Positions 1 through 4,219 of a DNA stretch of 5,981 nucleotides are shown here, piece after piece. This stretch comes from Nitrospirota bacterium (GTDB lineage: Bacteria > Nitrospinota > Nitrospinia > Nitrospinales > Nitrospinaceae): positions 1 to 5,981 of the forward strand of contig JAUVMD010000096.1 in the NCBI GenBank assembly GCA_030600405.1, in the 5' to 3' direction. Below the pieces are notes generated by a model that did not search any database, had not been told where the DNA came from, and saw nothing but the letters and a program-made list of their open reading frames with translations. The position numbers and the translations under genes are program-made. Positions within the stretch are counted from its first letter, which is position 1. Each line of letters opens with the position of its first letter.

Positions 1-859
1 GAACTAGAAACGTCACTTTTGCGGACAGGTTGACGCACACCACGTTGACCGCCAGCAACAATCCCGCTCCCACCGCTAATTTAAACTTGCCCGCACCCAA
101 CATCAATCCCATGGTAGCGGTAGGGGGAAGCAGAGCCACCGCCACCATCACCCCCACCAGCACGCTGGGCAGTCCGGTGGACAGGGACAAGACCGCCGCC
201 GCCCCGGATGCCAAAGCCAGAGCCACCGAATCCAACCCGACATCCGTCCGCGCCAGCAATTCCCGGCTGTCAAAATTGAGGTGCCATAATTTTCCGATCA
301 GCATGGAAAACCCCAGCGCCACCACAAAACCGACTGCCCCGGTCTTTAACGATTTCCAGATCAGCTCCGTGTCTCCCAGAGCCGTAGCCAGAGCAAGGGC
401 AATATTCGGTCCCAGCAAGGGGGCGATTACCATGGCGCCGATCACCACTGTCACATTATCTTCCAACAGGCCGATGGACACGACGATGGTCGACAACACC
501 ACCAGGATCACATAGGTGTTGTTTAACCGCGCGTTTTTTTCGATGCTGTTGTAAAGTTCCTCACGCGTGGTGGAGGCGGAGGTCTTCATCTTTGAGTTTT
601 TGTCCCCATTCGTTTCCACACGGGGCAAAACCGCTTCCACAGGGGAAACGACGATCCTGGCTTTGGTACTGTTGGCCAACGCACTCTGGAGCGCGTCTAA
701 AACCTCTTGCCTTTTCTCGTCGCCAAGGATCAAACGGATCATCCGCCGCCCGTCTTCTCCTTTCGGGCCCAGCCAGCAATCTTGGACTTCATGCTGGTCG
801 GCAATGGCGGTGATGATGTCCTGATAACTGACGTCTGCAAGAACTTCGATGATTTTCAT
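1..859 (-). CDS. DUF389 (TIGR00341-type) hydrophobic membrane protein, C-terminus cut by window edge
   Basis: My translation of the minus strand gives 286 residues with no stop, from ATG at 859-857 to the left edge. Residues 1-75 form a soluble N-terminal domain starting MKIIEVLADV, followed by a polar linker (about 76-100). About six membrane segments follow (roughly 116-131, 135-155, 173-190, 210-227, 231-247, 262-284). Hallmarks of DUF389 are visible: GLLEDNVTVVIGAMVIAPLL at 130-149 continuing into GPN, GVMVAVALLPP at 236-246, and NVVCVNLSAKVTFL at 272-285. The family is an uncharacterised inner-membrane protein; no substrate or transport activity is assigned, and I do not infer one. This start keeps the whole N-terminal domain, but no Shine-Dalgarno sequence precedes it (the 20 nt upstream read as a pyrimidine-rich stretch). 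It is divergent from the downstream plus-strand gene. Family assignment is firm, function unknown. Confidence 0.9.
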   Translation of the reverse strand, partial: MKIIEVLADVSYQDIITAIADQHEVQDCWLGPKGEDGRRMIRLILGDEKRQEVLDALQSALANSTKARIVVSPVEAVLPRVETNGDKNSKMKTSASTTREELYNSIEKNARLNNTYVILVVLSTIVVSIGLLEDNVTVVIGAMVIAPLLGPNIALALATALGDTELIWKSLKTGAVGFVVALGFSMLIGKLWHLNFDSRELLARTDVGLDSVALALASGAAAVLSLSTGLPSVLVGVMVAVALLPPTATMGLMLGAGKFKLAVGAGLLLAVNVVCVNLSAKVTFLV

Positions 860-924
860 AAGAGACTAAGTAGTTTGAGAAGGTTGTAAAAATGGGTGGA
901 CCTCAGGATGGTATTCGATCCGGA

Positions 925-953
925 TTTTCAAATACCCTGAATATAAATATTGT
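925..953 (+). promoter_or_regulatory. Candidate promoter in the divergent intergenic region
   Basis: This is the most AT-rich part of the 860-1123 gap. TTTTCA (925-930) and TATTGT (948-953) each match four of six consensus bases of a sigma-70 promoter and are separated by exactly 17 nt. An overlapping TATAAA at 942-947 is a better -10 but has no good -35 partner. It would drive the small ORF and/or the GT-C-like gene. The reverse strand of the same stretch could equally serve the DUF389 gene. This rests on sequence match only. Confidence 0.25.
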
Positions 954-979
954 AAGGAGGGTCAAGGTAAATTAAAAGG

Positions 980-1093
980 ATGAATTTAAGCCTGCACCTC
1001 TTTTTGCTTATGTTACAGCTACTGATTTTCTTCCTGTTTTTTATATTTTGCCTTATCCTGATTAGGAAGTCCCTCCTGCCGTGCAGGGTTTAG
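980..1093 (+). CDS. Candidate small hydrophobic protein (37 aa), possible leader ORF
   Basis: An ATG at 980 opens 37 codons ending in TAG at 1091-1093. The product has a short N-terminus (MNLSLH), about 22 uninterrupted hydrophobic residues (FLLMLQLLIFFLFFIFCLIL) and a basic tail with R and K (IRKSLLPCRV). This is the shape of a single-pass small membrane protein with its positive end inside. AAAGG sits directly against the ATG, too close for a normal ribosome binding site, and AGGAGG at 955-960 is too far away (19 nt). It ends 30 nt before the ATG of the GT-C-like gene, so it could be a leader peptide for it. The main caution is that the DNA is very T-rich, and T-rich DNA translates to Leu/Phe/Ile by chance. 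I do not recognise a family. Confidence 0.22.
   Translation: MNLSLHLFLLMLQLLIFFLFFIFCLILIRKSLLPCRV
1075..1087 (+). other. Small perfect hairpin at the end of the candidate small ORF
   Basis: CCTGC (1075-1079) and GCAGG (1083-1087) are perfect inverted repeats around a three-base CGT loop, followed by only three T residues (1089-1091). The stem is short and the T run weak, so this is at best a poor terminator or an attenuation-type element ahead of the GT-C-like gene at 1124. It may be chance. Confidence 0.15.
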
Positions 1094-1123
1094 CCGTTGA
1101 TCTAATTTTAACTTTTGTCATCC

Positions 1124-2629
1124 ATGCCCTTGAAATCACAATACAGCCTCCTCGCCCGGATTCTGGTTTACTGCTACGCGATCAACGCTTTTTCCTATAC
1201 CGGCTCCGATTTCGATCTGTGGGGCCATATCAAATTCGGCGAAGATATCTGGCAAGCGGGAGCGGTGCCGAAAACAGATCCCTACAACTATGTTTTTCCA
1301 AACCACGCATGGTTCAATCATGAATGGTTGACGGAAGTCTTGTTTTATCTGTTGTACAAGGTGTTCGGCTCCACCGGCATACTGATATTCAAACTGGGAC
1401 TCGGCCTGACCATCATTCATTTGCTTTCCCAGTTATATTTTGAGCGATCTAAAAATATTCTGGTGTACTGCCTCTTTTTTATCTTGTGGACGCATGTGAT
1501 CGCCACCGGGTTTGCCAGCCGGCCCCATTTGATGACCTTCCTGTTCCTCACGGTTCTGCTAGTAATTCTGTACCGCTACTCAGAAGGCAAACGGCGGGCA
1601 GTATGGTGGGTATCTCCCTTGATGGTGCTCTGGGTGAATAGCCACGGCGGCTTTGTGGCGGGATTCGGAATTTTCGGGATGTTTGTTTTTGTCGAATCGA
1701 TCACTCAGATTCGAGAGCGTGGAAAACCGGACCCTATTTTATTTTATTCTCTGGGAATTTCCTTTCTCGCGCTTTTGGTCAATCCGTACGGCTACCACTT
1801 GATAACATTTCTTCTGGAAACCATCCCCCGTGAACGGCAGGTGGAGGAGTGGTGGCCTATCCCCTTATGGAGCATCCAATTTATTCATTATAAAATTCTA
1901 GCACTTCTTTTTTTAGTATCCTTGTTTTCTCCGGCACGCAAGCGGCCTTGGGAGCTGGCGATTATCGCGTTCAGTGTGTTTTATGGATTCAAGCACCAGC
2001 GGCATTCGGTCCTGGCCGTTATCGTCATGGTACCAATGGCAGCCGCCTGCTTCGCCCAATTGATAGAGTCCTGGACCGCTACCCATAAAAACCGGTCCTG
2101 GCCGCGTTGGGTCCATGTGGGTGTTCTGGTATCCATGGGATTGTTCGCGGGTTTCCAACTGAGCCATAATTTTTTGAAATGGCAGCGGCACGGCTTTCAG
2201 ATCCACGTCGACCCGGCGATCAACCCGGTATACGCAGTCCGGTTTCTTAAAGAGAATGAAATTAATGGAAACATCATGACTCCATCAGACTGGGGAGAAT
2301 ATGTGATTTGGAAACTGCCGGAGTCGAGGGTATCCGTGGATGGCCGTTATTGGACGGTGTATCCACCGGATTTCATTATTCAGAATCTGGTATTCCATAA
2401 AGGCTGGGAGGGATGGCAGTATTATCTGGATCTTTATAACCACGAAATCATATTAACGGCTCTGGAAAACCAGGCTATAGAATCCCATGAAGAATGGGTT
2501 AAAATTTACCAGGATTCCATTTCACGGATTTTTGTGCGAAGGACCGATCCTCCGAACCTGGTTCACCAGAAATTTATCGATCGCACGTTAGCCTACAACA
2601 GCATCCTCCCCTCACCGGCGTTTCCTTGA
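1124..2629 (+). CDS. Polytopic membrane protein of a GT-C-like family, 501 aa, substrate unknown
   Basis: The protein is hydrophobic with about nine or ten membrane segments through residue 350, followed by a soluble C-terminal domain of about 150 residues. Motifs, numbered from ATG 1124: SDFDLWGHIKFGEDIW (28-43), TDPYNYVF (51-58), NHEWLTE (65-71), SRPH (132-135), NSHGGF (172-177), NPYG (220-223), RH (293-294), and in the tail WGEYVIW (390-396) and VDGRYW (405-410). The acidic, aromatic and histidine residues just after the first membrane segment are placed as in GT-C glycosyltransferases, which use lipid-phosphate sugar donors on the periplasmic side. Many bacteria carry such proteins annotated only as hypothetical membrane proteins, and I infer, without proof, a sugar-transfer role. 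An in-frame TTG at 1115 would add three residues; ATG 1124 is preferred, though neither has a Shine-Dalgarno sequence. It converges on the phosphorylase gene with 9 nt between stops. Confidence 0.85.
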   Translation: MPLKSQYSLLARILVYCYAINAFSYTGSDFDLWGHIKFGEDIWQAGAVPKTDPYNYVFPNHAWFNHEWLTEVLFYLLYKVFGSTGILIFKLGLGLTIIHLLSQLYFERSKNILVYCLFFILWTHVIATGFASRPHLMTFLFLTVLLVILYRYSEGKRRAVWWVSPLMVLWVNSHGGFVAGFGIFGMFVFVESITQIRERGKPDPILFYSLGISFLALLVNPYGYHLITFLLETIPRERQVEEWWPIPLWSIQFIHYKILALLFLVSLFSPARKRPWELAIIAFSVFYGFKHQRHSVLAVIVMVPMAAACFAQLIESWTATHKNRSWPRWVHVGVLVSMGLFAGFQLSHNFLKWQRHGFQIHVDPAINPVYAVRFLKENEINGNIMTPSDWGEYVIWKLPESRVSVDGRYWTVYPPDFIIQNLVFHKGWEGWQYYLDLYNHEIILTALENQAIESHEEWVKIYQDSISRIFVRRTDPPNLVHQKFIDRTLAYNSILPSPAFP

Positions 2630-2638
2630 TCCAATCGT

Positions 2639-3514
2639 TTACGGCGGACCGATCCAGGTTCGCCAATCCTCACCGATCATACCTTTATCCCGATAACGTT
2701 GCAGGGCTTCCTTGCAATGGCAGGCGCGTTCCAAGTCTTTTAACAAGGTCAAGCTGGCGGCGAGGATGGCGGGAAATTGCAGAACGGATTTTTCTACAAC
2801 CGATTTTTCCTGATCCGTTTGCATGCCCTCGAACAACTGCCCGGTTTTGAATTCCCGATCGGTTACTCCTTCGGCATAGTTGGTCAGGTAGCACACCGGC
2901 GCGTAGCACATCTCCAACTCCCGCGCGAGAAAAGTTTCCGGTGCCAGCGTCATGCCCACCAGGTCAGCTCCGATGATCCGGAATTTTTTGATCTCCGCCG
3001 GTGACTCGAGACGCGGTCCCTCCGTGCACACGTACACGCCTTGTTCATGATGGGGAATACCGGAATGGTGAACCGCATCGCGCAGGACTTCCCGCACTTC
3101 CGGACAGAACGGATGGCTTTGCCGGATAAAACCAACGCCACTGTTCTTGAAGAAGGTGGATTCCCGGTTGCGGGTTTCGTCGATGATGTCTTGGGGAACG
3201 ACAAAGTCACCCGGCTTGAACGCGGTGTTGATGATGCCGGGTCCCGACCAGGATATAATACGCTCCACTCCGCATTCCTTGAGTGCGTAAATATTGGCGC
3301 GGTAATTGACGAAGGGCGCGGTGATCGAATAATCGGCCTCGCCGTGGCGAGACAAAAATAGAAAACCGGTATCTCCAGCTTTGAATCGGTGAATGGGGGC
3401 ACTGGGTCCGAATGGAGTGTCGAGGGTCTGGCATTCGGTCTCTTCACCCAAGCGGTTCTGGGTCAGCAAATGATAGGCTCCGCTTCCTCCGATGACGGCC
3501 AGACGTTCTTTCAT
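2639..3514 (-). CDS. MTAP/MTIP/PNP-family purine nucleoside phosphorylase, 291 aa
   Basis: Family-2 nucleoside phosphorylase that cleaves a purine (methylthio)nucleoside with phosphate to free base and (methylthio)ribose-1-phosphate in the cytoplasm. Visible in order: GGSG (9-12), SRHGE (55-59), NYRANIYALKECG (70-82), the PGD and DETRNRE block (101-118), CTEGPRLES (163-171), VGMTLAPE (186-193) and a CHC near the C-terminus (265-267) like the CxC tail of archaeal MTAP. Length fits the family (about 240-290). It departs from classical MTAP in the base-binding loop, TNYAEG (211-216) instead of TDYD, and in SWSGPGII (88-95), so methylthioinosine or another 6-oxopurine nucleoside is a plausible substrate; I therefore give no gene symbol. 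ATG at 3514-3512 lies 12 nt after the stop of the carbonic anhydrase-like gene with no Shine-Dalgarno in between, suggesting one operon and perhaps coupled translation. Family is sure, substrate is not. Confidence 0.9.
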   Translation of the reverse strand: MKERLAVIGGSGAYHLLTQNRLGEETECQTLDTPFGPSAPIHRFKAGDTGFLFLSRHGEADYSITAPFVNYRANIYALKECGVERIISWSGPGIINTAFKPGDFVVPQDIIDETRNRESTFFKNSGVGFIRQSHPFCPEVREVLRDAVHHSGIPHHEQGVYVCTEGPRLESPAEIKKFRIIGADLVGMTLAPETFLARELEMCYAPVCYLTNYAEGVTDREFKTGQLFEGMQTDQEKSVVEKSVLQFPAILAASLTLLKDLERACHCKEALQRYRDKGMIGEDWRTWIGPP

Positions 3515-3526
3515 GACAGAAAGGAG

Positions 3527-4033
3527 TTAATCCAGGTAAGTTTCGATATCGCCGACATAATGCGCGGCGGCTTCACGGATGCTTCGGGCTTCCGCGTCGG
3601 TGAGCGGCCGTTTGACCCTGGCAGGCGACCCCATCGCCAAACTGCCCGGCGGAATTTTCGTCCCCGGTGTTACCAGGGAACCGGCCCCCACGATAGAATT
3701 CTCTCCCACTTCGGCGCCATCCATCACCACGGCGCCCATGCCGATCAGGCACCGGTTGCCGATGGTGCAGGCGTGAAGGGTGACATTGTGACCGACGGTA
3801 ACCTCGTCACCAATTATCAATGGCAACGTCCGGCGCGCCACGTGCAAAACGCATCCGTCCTGGATGTTGGTCCGCTTGCCGATACGAATATAATTGACGT
3901 CGCCCCGGATGACCGCATTGAACCAGACACTGCTTTCCTCGCCAATGACCACGTCGCCGATCACCTGCGCGCTTTCCGTCACCCATGCGGAAGAGTGAAT
4001 TTGAGGTGTTGTGTCTTTAAAGGGGTGGATCAT
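3527..4033 (-). CDS. Gamma-class carbonic anhydrase-like hexapeptide-repeat protein (YrdA/PaaY/CamH type), 168 aa
   Basis: Left-handed beta-helix protein of the gamma-carbonic anhydrase superfamily, normally a cytoplasmic trimer with zinc or iron between subunits. Hexapeptide repeats run from about 12 to 138 (SAWVTESAQVIGDVVIG, then IIGDEVTVGHNVTLHACTIG and later repeats). The three metal-ligand histidines are present: His64 (VLHV), His82 and His87 (GHNVTLH, the usual five-residue spacing). Arg43 and Asp45 of RGDV and Gln58-Asp59 of NIQD match active-site residues of the Methanosarcina Cam enzyme. The acidic loop of Cam is missing, as in the short YrdA/CamH group, many members of which have no measurable carbonic anhydrase activity. 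A short C-terminal helix (145-168) closes the trimer. ATG at 4033-4031 gives the usual family start; the upstream AGGATTGAG is a weak ribosome binding site. It is the first gene of a two-gene operon. Activity remains open. Confidence 0.92.
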   Translation of the reverse strand: MIHPFKDTTPQIHSSAWVTESAQVIGDVVIGEESSVWFNAVIRGDVNYIRIGKRTNIQDGCVLHVARRTLPLIIGDEVTVGHNVTLHACTIGNRCLIGMGAVVMDGAEVGENSIVGAGSLVTPGTKIPPGSLAMGSPARVKRPLTDAEARSIREAAAHYVGDIETYLD

Positions 4034-4051
4034 GCGGGTTTACTCAATCCT

Positions 4052-4080
4052 GATAAAAATAATTTATTCGGCTTTTTCAA
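4052..4080 (-). promoter_or_regulatory. Candidate promoter for the carbonic anhydrase-like/phosphorylase operon
   Basis: Reading the minus strand, TTGAAA (4080-4075) matches five of six -35 bases and TTTATC (4057-4052) lies 17 nt further on, matching three of six -10 bases. Transcription would start about 25 nt before the ATG at 4033. The weak -10 keeps confidence low; several other AT-rich hexamers overlap it. Confidence 0.25.
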
Positions 4081-4133
4081 ACCCCGGAACATAGCTCATG
4101 CTCCAGCTTTCAATTGCAATTTTGGCAGTATAC

Positions 4134-4162
4134 CTTTAATCTTAAATAGGGAATATTATAAT
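4134..4162 (+). promoter_or_regulatory. Candidate promoter with a perfect TATAAT for the right-hand GT-C gene
   Basis: TATAAT at 4157-4162 is a perfect sigma-70 -10 hexamer inside an AT-rich stretch. The hexamer 17 nt upstream (CTTTAA, 4134-4139) is a poor -35. A good -35-like TTGGCA occurs at 4122-4127 but is 29 nt away, too far to pair with it. A start near 4169 would leave a leader of about 50 nt before the ATG at 4220. Confidence 0.4.
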
Positions 4163-4210
4163 GCTTATGCGTAGTTTTTGGCGTTAAATTTTTAGAAAAC
4201 TTCACCCCTT

Positions 4211-4215
4211 TAAGG
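4211..4215 (+). promoter_or_regulatory. Ribosome binding site deciding the start at 4220
   Basis: TAAGG lies four bases before ATG 4220 (TAAGGCCACATG). It is short and slightly close, but it is the clearest Shine-Dalgarno sequence in the window and supports this ATG over downstream ones. Confidence 0.45.
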
Positions 4216-4219
4216 CCAC

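Noticed and set aside
30..515. A 161-codon open frame on the plus strand
   Set aside because: It is antisense to the DUF389 gene; the product is a low-complexity Thr/Ala/Pro-rich string typical of an opposite-strand shadow.
1115..1123. TTG start adding three residues to the 1124 gene
   Set aside because: TTG is a rarer start, neither site has a Shine-Dalgarno, and the three extra residues (M S S) add nothing recognisable; ATG 1124 is simpler.
2950..3447. A 165-codon open frame on the minus strand
   Set aside because: It overlaps the phosphorylase in another frame, and the phosphorylase has unmistakable family motifs over its full length.
4098..4139. A 13-codon hydrophobic frame (MLQLSIAILAVYL) in the divergent gap
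   Set aside because: It is very short, has no ribosome binding site, and lies upstream of the likely promoter for the downstream gene.
3389..4174. A 261-codon open frame on the plus strand
   Set aside because: It lies antisense to the phosphorylase and carbonic anhydrase-like genes, both clearly recognisable on the minus strand. Its translation shows no family motif and no membrane or domain pattern.
4161..4187. An 8-codon frame (MLMRSFWR) before the right-hand GT-C gene
   Set aside because: Its ATG overlaps the TATAAT hexamer, so it would not be in the transcript from that promoter.
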